Position numbers and translations under genes: made by a program. 14,664 nt of DNA from Paludibacteraceae bacterium (GTDB taxonomy: Bacteria > Bacteroidota > Bacteroidia > Bacteroidales > Paludibacteraceae): positions 1-14,664 of the forward strand of contig JAGCZK010000059.1 in the NCBI GenBank assembly GCA_017960065.1. Reading direction: 5' to 3'. The notes beneath the pieces are model-generated. The model made no database searches and had not been told where the DNA came from. It worked only from the letters and a program-made list of their open reading frames with translations. Of the stretch, positions 7,588 through 14,664 are shown one piece after another (within the stretch, counting starts at the first letter, position 1; every line of letters starts with the position of its first letter).

Positions 7588-8109
7588 ATGAAACGAATCT
7601 TTTTAGTAGGCTACATGGGTAGCGGCAAAACCACTTACGGAAGACTTTTGGCCAAGGCCGAGGGCCTGGAGTTCATCGATACCGACCTGTTTATCGAAAA
7701 CCGGTTTCACCAGACGGTGGGCAAGATTTTTGAGCTGAAGGGCGAAGCCTTCTTCCGCCAGCTCGAGCGTCAGATTCTCGAGGAGGTGGCGGCCTACGAA
7801 GATGTGGTGATTGCCACGGGAGGCGGTATGCCCTGCTACGGCGACAACATCGACCTGATGAACGGGGCCGGCATGACCATCTACCTCGACACGCCCGCTT
7901 CGATGCTGCTCAAACACTTGCAGGAGAGCCATGTTGACCGCCCGCTGCTCCACGGCAAGTCGCCCGAAGAGATGCTGACCACCATTACCGAAATGCTGAT
8001 GCAGCGGCGGCCGTTTTACCAAAAGGCGCGTTACCGCGTCAATGCCGCCGAAGGCGAGGTGATGCCCCAGTTGCAGGCACTCGTCTCCAAGCTGTCTCCG
8101 ATGAAGTAA
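7588..8109 (+). CDS. aroK: Shikimate kinase AroK
   Basis: 173 aa, the normal size. It phosphorylates shikimate with ATP, the fifth step toward chorismate and aromatic amino acids, in the cytoplasm. Seen: Walker A loop GYMGSGKTT (8-16, Lys14), the shikimate/Mg-binding Asp31-Thr-Asp33, Arg57 in FFRQLE, the GGG motif at 78-80, the lid arginine Arg118 in VDRPL, and RRPFYQKARY near 140-149, whose arginines contact substrate and nucleotide. It starts 15 bp after the cls stop, so it is probably in the same transcript. No convincing promoter of its own is visible. Confidence 0.95.
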   Translation: MKRIFLVGYMGSGKTTYGRLLAKAEGLEFIDTDLFIENRFHQTVGKIFELKGEAFFRQLERQILEEVAAYEDVVIATGGGMPCYGDNIDLMNGAGMTIYLDTPASMLLKHLQESHVDRPLLHGKSPEEMLTTITEMLMQRRPFYQKARYRVNAAEGEVMPQLQALVSKLSPMK

Positions 8110-8135
8110 TCATTTATTAATCAATCAAATAACCT

Positions 8136-9422
8136 ATGAAAAAAAATCTGTGTGTTTTGGTGGCGGCCCTGGCCACCCTGCTTTCCGCCTGCAGCTCTTC
8201 CGGCGGCAAAACCGAATCGGTCGATGCCCAGTCGTTTTTGCGGGTCGATGGTGTCAATATTGTCGATGAATCCGGCAATAAGTTCTTTATCGAAGGCACC
8301 AATCTCGGCAACTGGCTCAACCCCGAAGGCTATATGTTCGGCTTCAACAAGGTGCCGCGTACGCCGGCGACCCCGACCGACCCCAACTCGCAACACTGGA
8401 TCAACGAAATGCTCTGCCAGCTGGTGGGACCCGAATACGCCGCCGATTTCTGGCGCAAGTTCAAGGAAAACTACATCACGCGCGAAGACATCGACTATTT
8501 GGCCTCGACTGGGATCAATACCCTGCGTCTGCCTTTCCACTACAAGTTGTTTACGCGAGACGAGTACATGGGAAGCTACGATGAAAACGAAGGTTTTATG
8601 CGGATCGACAGCGTGTTGTCGTGGTGCCGCCCCCACGGAATCCGTCTGATTCTGGACATGCACGACGCTCCGGGCGGACAAACCGGCGACAACATCGACG
8701 ACAGCTACGGCTACCCCTGGCTGTTTGTGAGCGAAGGCTGCCAACAGCAGTTTGTGGAGATTTGGAGCCGCATCGCCGACTATTACCAGGACGAGCCCCT
8801 GATTTTGGGCTACGAGCTCATTAACGAGCCGATTGCCCATTATTTTGAAGCCGACCTCGAGATGCTCAACGCCCAGCTCGAGCCGCTTTACATGCGCGCC
8901 ACGGCTGCTATCCGCCAGCACGACACCAGGCACATCGTGTTGTGGGGCGGTGCGCAATGGAACGGCAATTTCAAGATGTTCAGCCACCTCGACTTTGACT
9001 CCAACCTCCTGCTGACCTGTCACCGTTACGGTCAGGAGCCGAGCGAAAAGGGTATCCAAGACTTTATCCAGTTCCGCGACTCGGTCGGTATTGCCATGTA
9101 CATGGGCGAGACCGGTCACAACACCAACGAATGGCTCAAATCGATGACCAAGGTGATGCGCGACAACAATATCGGCTTTACCCTCTGGCCCTACAAGAAG
9201 ATGTTCTCCTCTTCGTTTGTTGGCTTTGAGGCCCCCGAAAACTGGGAGGCCATTCAGCAGTTCGCCGCCTCGGAGCGGGGCACTTACGCCGCCATCCGTC
9301 AGGTGCGTCCCGATCAGGAGCTTGCCCGCCGAGCGCTCGACCAGCTGCTCGAGAACTGCCGGTTTGCCAATTGTCAAAAGGCTCTCGGCTATATCGAGGC
9401 GGCCGGATTTAAGGCCGAATAA
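8136..9422 (+). CDS. GH5-family glycoside hydrolase lipoprotein
   Basis: 428 aa. A lipoprotein signal peptide ends in the lipobox Leu16-Ser-Ala-Cys19, so the mature protein is anchored to a membrane through Cys19. The rest is a GH5 (beta/alpha)8 barrel: GTNLGNWLNPEG (54-65), GINTLRLPFHY (126-136), the LDMHDAPGGQ strand with His176, the acid/base Glu231 in LINEP, HRYG (296-299), and the nucleophile Glu325 in MGETGHN. GH5 members cleave beta-linked glucans, mannans or related polysaccharides, or glucosylceramides; the substrate cannot be set from sequence and I do not assign a subfamily. No acidic lipoprotein surface-export signal follows the Cys, so periplasmic or surface location is open. It begins 26 AT-rich bases after aroK and ends just before a strong terminator. 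No SusC/SusD genes are nearby, which is unusual for a polysaccharide-utilisation enzyme. Confidence 0.85.
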   Translation: MKKNLCVLVAALATLLSACSSSGGKTESVDAQSFLRVDGVNIVDESGNKFFIEGTNLGNWLNPEGYMFGFNKVPRTPATPTDPNSQHWINEMLCQLVGPEYAADFWRKFKENYITREDIDYLASTGINTLRLPFHYKLFTRDEYMGSYDENEGFMRIDSVLSWCRPHGIRLILDMHDAPGGQTGDNIDDSYGYPWLFVSEGCQQQFVEIWSRIADYYQDEPLILGYELINEPIAHYFEADLEMLNAQLEPLYMRATAAIRQHDTRHIVLWGGAQWNGNFKMFSHLDFDSNLLLTCHRYGQEPSEKGIQDFIQFRDSVGIAMYMGETGHNTNEWLKSMTKVMRDNNIGFTLWPYKKMFSSSFVGFEAPENWEAIQQFAASERGTYAAIRQVRPDQELARRALDQLLENCRFANCQKALGYIEAAGFKAE

Positions 9423-9436
9423 ACGCCCTTTCCCAC

Positions 9437-9468
9437 AAAAAAGGCACTGCTGCGGCAGTGCCTTTTTT
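9437..9468. terminator. Bidirectional intrinsic terminator
   Basis: The 10-bp arms AAGGCACTGC and GCAGTGCCTT surround a TGCG loop. Flanking A and T runs extend the stem to about 14 bp and provide a U-tract on either strand. It sits between the convergent ends of the GH5 lipoprotein gene (plus) and the outer-membrane barrel gene (minus), so it can end both transcripts. Confidence 0.88.
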
Positions 9469-9488
9469 GTTATGCTTGGTGGCGGAGG

Positions 9489-11186
9489 TTAGAAACTGAA
9501 GATGGCCCCGGCAAGGAAGTTGATGCCCATGTTGCGGTAGCCGTACCAACTGTCGGAATGCACGTTGGCCAGGTTCTTCATGTCGAGGTATACGGTCAGC
9601 CAGTCGAGGGCCTTGTACGAGGCGAACAGGTTGACATCGTGTACGTTGGCCAGCGTTTTCTTTTCGCCCAGTACCAGGGCCTTGCGGCCACCCAAAAATT
9701 CGTACGAAGCGCCGATTTTCCATTTCTTGAGGAATTCGTAGCTGGCCTTGACGCGGATTTCCCACATCGGGCGGTGCCAGGCCTCCAGGCCTGCCTCTTT
9801 GTCGGCTTTGCTCAGCCCCCACAGGTTGTATTGCGCGTTGACGCTGGCGTCGAGCCCCTTGACGGCATCGAAATGCAGGCCGGCTTTGACGCGTACCAGG
9901 TGGGTCGTCTTGGCGTAAACCGGTTCAAAGGTGTTGGTGTAGAGCGAATCGCTCGAGGCGTAGTTGACAAAGAAGTGCTCGTCTTTGATGAGGCTGTAGT
10001 TGCCGCTGACATCAAACAGGAAACCGTCCATGATCTTGATCTTGAGCCCCAACGTCGAAGACAGCGGGGTGTAGCTCGGACGGACGCAACGGTCGGCCCG
10101 CAGGTAGCGGTTTTCGTCGATGACATCGGTGTAGGAGTTGTCGTCAAACTCACCGCCGATACCGGCCACCAGGTAGAACAGCTCCGGAATCAGTCCGAAC
10201 TGGCCTTGGATGTTGGCCGAACCGGTAACCGGGCGTTTGCGGTAGGTGGAGTCGCCTGCAAAACGGGTGCTGTCGGTGCCGAAGACAAACAGGTTGGCGC
10301 CGATGCGCAAGTCCCAGTTCTTTCCCGAAAACTTGTAGAAGGGCTCCAACTCAAACAGGCACGAAGTGCCGGTTTTGACAAAGGCGTTGCCTCCCAAAAT
10401 GTTCGTTTTCACCCTCAGATCCGTACCCAACTGGCCATCGCCCACCGTGCCGGCCATGGTGCCTTGCAGCAAGATGTCGTTGCTGTTGACGTCGAAGCGG
10501 CGGTTAAAGTAGTGGTAGTCGAGCAAGAAGTCGTATTGGAAGGCTTTCTTGGCATTGGTCGAAAACAAGTCAAAGCTCAACCCGACACGGGTAAAGTTGC
10601 TCATGGTGTCTTTGAACATGTCGAGCGAGTCGGTCGAAAGGCCGTAAAAGTCGTATCCCCCGTAGCGGAAATCGAGGGCCGTGGCCAGGCGGGTGTCCTT
10701 GAACTGTTTTTCGAAGGTCAGGGCCGCATCGCTGGTGTGTTGGGCGGCACGCGGGCGCGTGTCGTCTTCGAGACGGATGTGGTTCCAGTCGGAGTGGTGC
10801 CCCAGGTTGATGTCGAGCAGGTAGCTGTCGCCTTGCAGCAGCGGATAGTAGAATTCACCCAAAACCCGGATCGGGTGTCCCACCCCGACTTTGAACACCC
10901 CGTCTTTGGCTTCCGATTCGTTCGGCGTGCGGAAACGGTCGGCGCGGACTTTGGCCGGCGACGTGCTCACGTCCTGGCTGTTGGTCCAGGTCGAATAGGT
11001 GACAATGGGTTTTTCGGGATGGTATTCCTCTTTTTCGGGCACTAAGTTGATTTTGTTGGCGTCGATCTCGGTCGGAGCGTAGTCTTTTTCGACCGTTACA
11101 TCGCGCGAAATCGTTTCGTCGGCAGCCCAGGCTGTCAGGCAGCAGAGTAAAACGCCGAAACCGGCAAACAGGCGGCGGGTATTCAT
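9489..11186 (-). CDS. Outer-membrane beta-barrel protein, TonB-receptor-like without plug
   Basis: 565 aa from the ATG at 11186, which follows the TPR-gene stop by one base. In-frame ATGs at 11195 and 11228 would overlap the TPR gene and lengthen the signal n-region; 11195 remains possible. The signal peptide MNTRRLFAGFGVLLCCLTAWA is followed by a short periplasmic segment with RDVTVEKDYAPTEIDANKI (28-46) and a Pro/charged stretch. Alternating aromatic and polar strands then run to the end. The C-terminus, with YLDMKNLANV, a GYRNMGINF segment and a final SF, resembles the last strands of TonB-dependent receptors and has the terminal Phe used for BAM-mediated assembly. No plug domain or TonB box is recognisable, and the protein is shorter than a full receptor. 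From memory, similar Bacteroidetes proteins sit behind a large TPR protein. Substrate or function is unknown. Confidence 0.78.
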   Translation of the reverse strand: MNTRRLFAGFGVLLCCLTAWAADETISRDVTVEKDYAPTEIDANKINLVPEKEEYHPEKPIVTYSTWTNSQDVSTSPAKVRADRFRTPNESEAKDGVFKVGVGHPIRVLGEFYYPLLQGDSYLLDINLGHHSDWNHIRLEDDTRPRAAQHTSDAALTFEKQFKDTRLATALDFRYGGYDFYGLSTDSLDMFKDTMSNFTRVGLSFDLFSTNAKKAFQYDFLLDYHYFNRRFDVNSNDILLQGTMAGTVGDGQLGTDLRVKTNILGGNAFVKTGTSCLFELEPFYKFSGKNWDLRIGANLFVFGTDSTRFAGDSTYRKRPVTGSANIQGQFGLIPELFYLVAGIGGEFDDNSYTDVIDENRYLRADRCVRPSYTPLSSTLGLKIKIMDGFLFDVSGNYSLIKDEHFFVNYASSDSLYTNTFEPVYAKTTHLVRVKAGLHFDAVKGLDASVNAQYNLWGLSKADKEAGLEAWHRPMWEIRVKASYEFLKKWKIGASYEFLGGRKALVLGEKKTLANVHDVNLFASYKALDWLTVYLDMKNLANVHSDSWYGYRNMGINFLAGAIFSF

Positions 11187-11187
11187 A

Positions 11188-14100
11188 TTATTCATTGCTG
11201 ATAGTGGTTTCTTGTTCTTTTTGTTCAATCGTTTTCAGGCGGCTGGCAATCGCCTCGTTGATTTCGAGGTCGGTCGAGACGTAATTGTCGCGCAGCGACA
11301 GCAGGTACTGCTTGGCTTCGAAGTAGTTTTCGCGGTCGATGTAGATGTCCGACAGCAAGACAAACGACTTGGCCAGCCAGTGGGCGTGCGAGGTGCCTTT
11401 GTCGATGAAATCGAAGATTTGCTTTTCGGCGGCCTCCTTGTCGCCGCGGCGGTACAGGTAGTCGGCCAACAGGTAGTTGGCTTCGGCACCGTATTCGGTA
11501 CGGCTCTCGGGCGCCAGTTGCTGCATGCAGACGTAGGCCGAATCCGACTGGCCGATTTCCATGTAGGCCTTCATCTTTTTGTAGCGCGCTTCGGTCAGCA
11601 GGTCGCCGATTCCGCTGTAGCGGTTTTCGACGAGTTCGGCCTGACGGATGGTGCCGCGCCAGTCTTGGGTCAGGTAGTGGCAGCGGAGCAGGCCGGTGGT
11701 CGCAGCCTGACGGTTTTCTTGCGAACCGACAGCGGCCAGTTGTTCGAAGTAGCCGGCGGCTTCGTCGTAGCGCTTGGCATCGTAGGCCATCGAAGCGGCG
11801 CGCACCAGGCAGAATTCGAGGTTGGGGTTGGCGCTGTTGCCGATGAGCTGGCGGTAGAGGGCCAGCGATTCGTCATAGCGGCCGTCTTTGTAGTGGCAGT
11901 TGGCCAGGTAGTACTGGGACAGCGCCTGATACTTGCCGTTGGGATATTTGGCCAGGTAGTTTTTGAAGCTCGTGGTTGCCTCGGCGTAGTTTTCTTTGAA
12001 ATAGACCTTTTCGGCCGCTTTGTACAGCAGCGAGTCTTCTTTGTTGGTGCTGCCCACACCCATCTTTTGTGCAATCTGGGCGTATTGGTCCACCTGGTTG
12101 CTCTCTACCAGCAGGCTCTCGACACTTTCGAGCGAGGTTTTGGCCTCTTCGCTCGAGGGCCAGGTGTTGATGATTTCCTTGTGGGTGGCAATGGCGGCGT
12201 TGGTGTTGCCGTCGTTGTACTGGAGCATGGCGATTTGCAGTTTGGCCTTGCGTACCGTGGGGTTGGCCTTGGGCAGTTGCGAGGCGCAGCGTTCGAAGGC
12301 GCTGATGGCCTCCTGATTCTTGTTCATGCTGACATACGAGCGGCCGATTTCGTACAGCGCGTCGTCTTTCCAGTCGGATTGCGGGTAGCGGGCGATCAAC
12401 GCCTCCAACTTGGCGATCTTGCCGGCGTAGTCTTTTTGCAGCCCTAAGCAGAAGGCTTCTTTGTAGTAGGCATAATCGGCGTAGGGCAGGTCGTTGCCGC
12501 AGGCGATGGCTTCGCGGTAGGCCATGGCCGCCTGTTCGTAGCTGCGTTGCGAGAAGTAGCAGTCGCCGATGCGGTTATAGGCGTCTTGCAGCAGTTGCTT
12601 GTCGTCCTTTTCGAGATTGACAAACTTGCGCATCCAGATTTTGGCGTCCTCGTATTTGCCGAGTTTAATGTCGGCGTAGCCCAGGCTGTAGTGAACCAGC
12701 GTGTATTCGCGCGACTGCTTGGTCGCCGTTTTCTTCAGAAACTTGTTGTACTGGTCTTTGGCTTCTGTATATTTGCCCGATTTGTACAGGCACTCGCCGT
12801 ACCAGAAGTGCGAGCGGGCCGTGAGTTCGTTGTTGTACGACTTGTTGGCCAGCAGGGTTTCGAAGTTCTTTTGTGCGGCGGTGTAGTTGCGGTTGGCGAT
12901 GGCGGTGGTGCCCATACCGAAGAGGATCCGCTGCTCGGCTTCCTTGATGCTCGGGTTGTTGGTGTTGATGTTCTGAATCGAGGCGTAGGCGGCCGCGTAA
13001 TTGTTGGTGGTCAGATAGACATTGACCAGGTATTCATACACTTTCGGAACGTATTTCGATTCGGGGAAAGCCTTCAGGAAACGTTCGAAGGCGACCACCG
13101 ATTCGTTGAAGGGCGAATACGAAAGTTCGTAGGTGACCAGTGCGTAGTTGTAGAGCGCGTCTTCCTGAACGGCCTTGTCAAACTCGTCGCGGGCAGCTGC
13201 CTCGAAGGCCATGCGCGCGTTCTTTTTGTCTTGGAGCTTGAGGTACGAGAGACCGATGTGGAAGTAGGCGTTTTGCGAAAGCGCGTCTTTTTTGGTCGTC
13301 ACTTTCGACAGGGCGGCGACTGCCTCCTTGTACGACTCGGCGTTGTAGGCCGCGAGCCCCATCTGGTACCAGTCTTCGCGCAACATCTTCGAGTTGAGCG
13401 TTTGGTATTCCTTGTAATAGGTCAGCGCGTCTTTCCAGTTTTTGTTTTTGTAGCTGCACGAGGCGACTACGCGGACAAACTCGGTCCGGTTCTTGTTCTT
13501 GCTGTTTTTGGCCAGCAGCTCCTTGCCGGTGGACAGGGCCTTGTCGCAGTTGCCCATGCCGTAATAGCATTGGCAGATGAGGTAGGGGGCCGTTTCTTTG
13601 AAGTCGTACGATTTTTCGACCCGTTGCAGGTATTTGACGGCGACCTGATAGTTGCCCAGCTGGTATTCGCTGTAGCCGTAGTAGTAGTTGGTGGCCTCCT
13701 CGTAGGGGTTGCCCGGCCGGTCGATGAGTTGTTCGAATTCGTAGGCCGCGTTGGCGTAGCTTTCCTGACGCACATAGGCGTAACCCTTGTAAAAATGCAG
13801 CTCGCGGCGTTGCTCCGGCGTCAGCTTCTCTTCCTTGATCTGGTCAAAGAGCTTGATGGCCTGTTTGTATTTGCCCGATTCGTATTCCAAAATGCCGAGG
13901 TAGAGGTTGATGAGCTCCACGTCGGTGGCGTAGGGGTAGCGCTCCTGGTAGGCCTGCAGTTTGGTGTAGGCGTCGTCGCGGCGCAGCCAGAAGGCCGACA
14001 TGGCGATGTAATAGCGTGCCTGACGGACGTCTTCCGACTGTTCGTCGTAGGGCAGGGCCAGATAGTCTTCGAGGTAGCGTGCCGAGGCCGCATAGTTTTT

Positions 14101-14223
14101 GGACAGGTAGAAATCCTTGCCATCCGCCAGCAGGCGGGCGGATTCGGTTTCGAACGGAGAAGATTGCGCCAGGCTGTTGAAGGCAAGCGACAACAAGGCA
14201 AGCAGCAGAGGAATCTTTTTCAT
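11188..14223 (-). CDS. Large periplasmic TPR-repeat protein
   Basis: 1011 aa. The start at 14223 gives the signal peptide MKKIPLLLALLSLAFNSLAQ. A longer in-frame ATG at 14274 is rejected because it lies upstream of the -7 box and delays the signal sequence. No lipobox Cys is present, so a soluble periplasmic protein is expected. Almost the entire mature chain is tetratricopeptide or Sel1-like helical pairs; at least about fifteen are recognisable, for example YLGILEYESGKYKQAIKLF, YYGYSEYQLGNYQVAVKYL, WYGECLYKSGKYTEAKDQY, RIGDCYFSQRSYEQAAMAY and YYLANCHYKDGRYDESLALY. Such arrays form protein-binding superhelices, and no catalytic domain is seen. Co-transcribed with the downstream outer-membrane barrel gene one base away, so the two products probably work together. 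I do not know a defined function; envelope assembly or partner recruitment is inference. Confidence 0.85.
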   Translation of the reverse strand: MKKIPLLLALLSLAFNSLAQSSPFETESARLLADGKDFYLSKNYAASARYLEDYLALPYDEQSEDVRQARYYIAMSAFWLRRDDAYTKLQAYQERYPYATDVELINLYLGILEYESGKYKQAIKLFDQIKEEKLTPEQRRELHFYKGYAYVRQESYANAAYEFEQLIDRPGNPYEEATNYYYGYSEYQLGNYQVAVKYLQRVEKSYDFKETAPYLICQCYYGMGNCDKALSTGKELLAKNSKNKNRTEFVRVVASCSYKNKNWKDALTYYKEYQTLNSKMLREDWYQMGLAAYNAESYKEAVAALSKVTTKKDALSQNAYFHIGLSYLKLQDKKNARMAFEAAARDEFDKAVQEDALYNYALVTYELSYSPFNESVVAFERFLKAFPESKYVPKVYEYLVNVYLTTNNYAAAYASIQNINTNNPSIKEAEQRILFGMGTTAIANRNYTAAQKNFETLLANKSYNNELTARSHFWYGECLYKSGKYTEAKDQYNKFLKKTATKQSREYTLVHYSLGYADIKLGKYEDAKIWMRKFVNLEKDDKQLLQDAYNRIGDCYFSQRSYEQAAMAYREAIACGNDLPYADYAYYKEAFCLGLQKDYAGKIAKLEALIARYPQSDWKDDALYEIGRSYVSMNKNQEAISAFERCASQLPKANPTVRKAKLQIAMLQYNDGNTNAAIATHKEIINTWPSSEEAKTSLESVESLLVESNQVDQYAQIAQKMGVGSTNKEDSLLYKAAEKVYFKENYAEATTSFKNYLAKYPNGKYQALSQYYLANCHYKDGRYDESLALYRQLIGNSANPNLEFCLVRAASMAYDAKRYDEAAGYFEQLAAVGSQENRQAATTGLLRCHYLTQDWRGTIRQAELVENRYSGIGDLLTEARYKKMKAYMEIGQSDSAYVCMQQLAPESRTEYGAEANYLLADYLYRRGDKEAAEKQIFDFIDKGTSHAHWLAKSFVLLSDIYIDRENYFEAKQYLLSLRDNYVSTDLEINEAIASRLKTIEQKEQETTISNE

Positions 14224-14249
14224 GTCAAAGCATTTTTCTTCTAAACGGT

Positions 14250-14258
14250 GCAAAGATA
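14250..14258 (-). promoter_or_regulatory. -7 box for the TPR-barrel operon
   Basis: The minus strand reads TATCTTTGC, an exact match to the best Bacteroidetes -7 element, 26 bp before the TPR ATG. A T-rich run lies in the -33 area, but without a TTTG at ideal spacing. It fixes the TPR start at 14223 rather than 14274. Confidence 0.7.
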
Positions 14259-14333
14259 AGAGATTTTTGTGCAAAAAAAGGTTTGCGCGCGTTATAAAAT
14301 ATAAAAAGCGCCTCCGCAGTCGGTTTTTTTTTG

Positions 14334-14342
14334 TACTTTTGC
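14334..14342 (+). promoter_or_regulatory. -7 box for the acyl-ornithine carbamoyltransferase gene
   Basis: TACTTTTGC on the plus strand matches TAnnTTTGC. It lies 52 bp before the ATG at 14395 and directly after a run of nine T and a G. The leader would be about 50 bases; it contains an imperfect AT-rich inverted repeat (about 14359-14382) of unknown meaning. Together with the box at 14250-14258 it makes this 171-bp intergenic region a divergent promoter. Confidence 0.6.
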
Positions 14343-14394
14343 CCGAAATTCAGCGAATGATTTTCGATTTCGGATCAAAATTAGAACACCAGAT

Positions 14395-14664
14395 ATGAGA
14401 ACTTACACCAATGTCTTTGATTTGGGCGACCTGCATCAGGCCCTTCAAGAAGCCCTCGAAGTGAAAAACAACCCCTATAAGTGGGAGGCGCTCGGGCACA
14501 ACAAAACCCTGCTGATGGTATTTTTCAACAACAGCCTGCGTACCCGTCTGAGTACCCAGAAGGCCGGTATGAACCTCGGCATGCACACCATTGTGCTCGA
14601 TGTCAACGCCGGAGCCTGGAAACTCGAAACCGAGCGGGGTGTCATCATGGACGGCGACAAGTCG
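14395..14664 (+). CDS. argF': N-succinylornithine (or N-acetylornithine) carbamoyltransferase, 5' part
   Basis: Only the first 90 codons are in the window. The sequence closely follows Bacteroides fragilis N-succinyl-L-ornithine transcarbamylase as I remember it: GDLHQAL (11-17), LGHNKTLLMVFFNNS (33-47), the carbamoyl-phosphate motif SLRTR (47-51), LSTQKA, and GAWKLETERGVIMDGD (73-88). This enzyme replaces ordinary ornithine transcarbamylase in the arginine pathway of Bacteroidetes, acting on acylated ornithine in the cytoplasm. Residue 90, the last complete codon, is Ser. In the characterised enzymes this site is Pro in the succinyl type and Glu (position 92) in the Xanthomonas acetyl type, so Ser argues against the acetyl type. 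It is divergent from the TPR gene with its own -7 box. Confidence 0.9.
   Translation, partial: MRTYTNVFDLGDLHQALQEALEVKNNPYKWEALGHNKTLLMVFFNNSLRTRLSTQKAGMNLGMHTIVLDVNAGAWKLETERGVIMDGDKS

Noticed and set aside
11188..14223. Repetitive appearance of the TPR gene as a DNA repeat array
   Set aside because: The periodicity is at protein level (34-residue-like helical pairs). The DNA units are not near-identical, so it is not a tandem repeat or CRISPR.
9558..14244. Three long plus-strand open frames (9558-11045, 11212-12447, 12547-14244)
   Set aside because: They mirror the barrel and TPR genes and have Val/Phe/Gly-rich composition with no motif, signal or promoter of their own. No evidence of expression.
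14224..14274. Upstream ATG extending the TPR protein by 17 residues
   Set aside because: It would place the signal peptide internally and lies upstream of the -7 box at 14250-14258.

Overview
The window looks like chromosomal DNA from a fairly GC-rich member of the Bacteroidetes, probably order Bacteroidales. Three observations support this. Promoter -7 boxes of the Bacteroidetes type (TAnnTTTGC) lie in front of several genes. Translation starts are AT-rich and lack clear Shine-Dalgarno sequences. The gene content is typical of the group: a debranching enzyme - GT4 - GH57 glycogen cluster, a prmC/ribD divergent pair, an acyl-ornithine carbamoyltransferase of the Bacteroides type, and a large periplasmic TPR protein followed by a TonB-receptor-like barrel. 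I see no rRNA, tRNA, CRISPR, insertion sequence or phage genes. The genus cannot be fixed from the sequence alone.

Layout. (1) Positions 1-4166, minus strand: a three-gene alpha-glucan (glycogen) operon. It is transcribed as amylo-alpha-1,6-glucosidase-like debranching enzyme, then GT4 glycosyltransferase, then GH57 amylase-like protein, which is cut by the left edge. The first two genes overlap by ATGA. (2) Positions 4241-5080, minus: prmC, with an AT-rich hairpin terminator behind it. (3) Positions 5105-9422, plus: ribD, cls, aroK and a GH5 lipoprotein, closely spaced or overlapping and probably co-transcribed, ending at a strong bidirectional terminator. (4) Positions 9489-14223, minus: a 1011-aa TPR protein followed one base later by a 565-aa outer-membrane barrel protein. 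(5) Positions 14395-14664, plus: the first 90 codons of an N-succinyl/N-acetylornithine carbamoyltransferase, divergent from the TPR gene.

How the genes fit together. Region 1 is cytoplasmic alpha-glucan metabolism, but two of its three proteins lack residues that are normally essential. The GH57 protein keeps the nucleophile Glu146 but has Gly242 where the catalytic Asp is expected. The debranching enzyme has Ala305 in place of the Asp of the GRD/ARD segment. Regions 2-3 are mostly housekeeping: release-factor methylation, riboflavin, cardiolipin and shikimate. The exception is the GH5 lipoprotein. Region 4 is an envelope pair of unknown function: a soluble periplasmic repeat scaffold and a plug-less barrel with a conserved-looking N-terminal segment. 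Region 5 belongs to arginine biosynthesis, and its last visible codon (Ser90) falls on the residue known to set acetyl versus succinyl specificity.

The best candidates for something under-described are the catalytically altered glycogen operon and the TPR-barrel pair.
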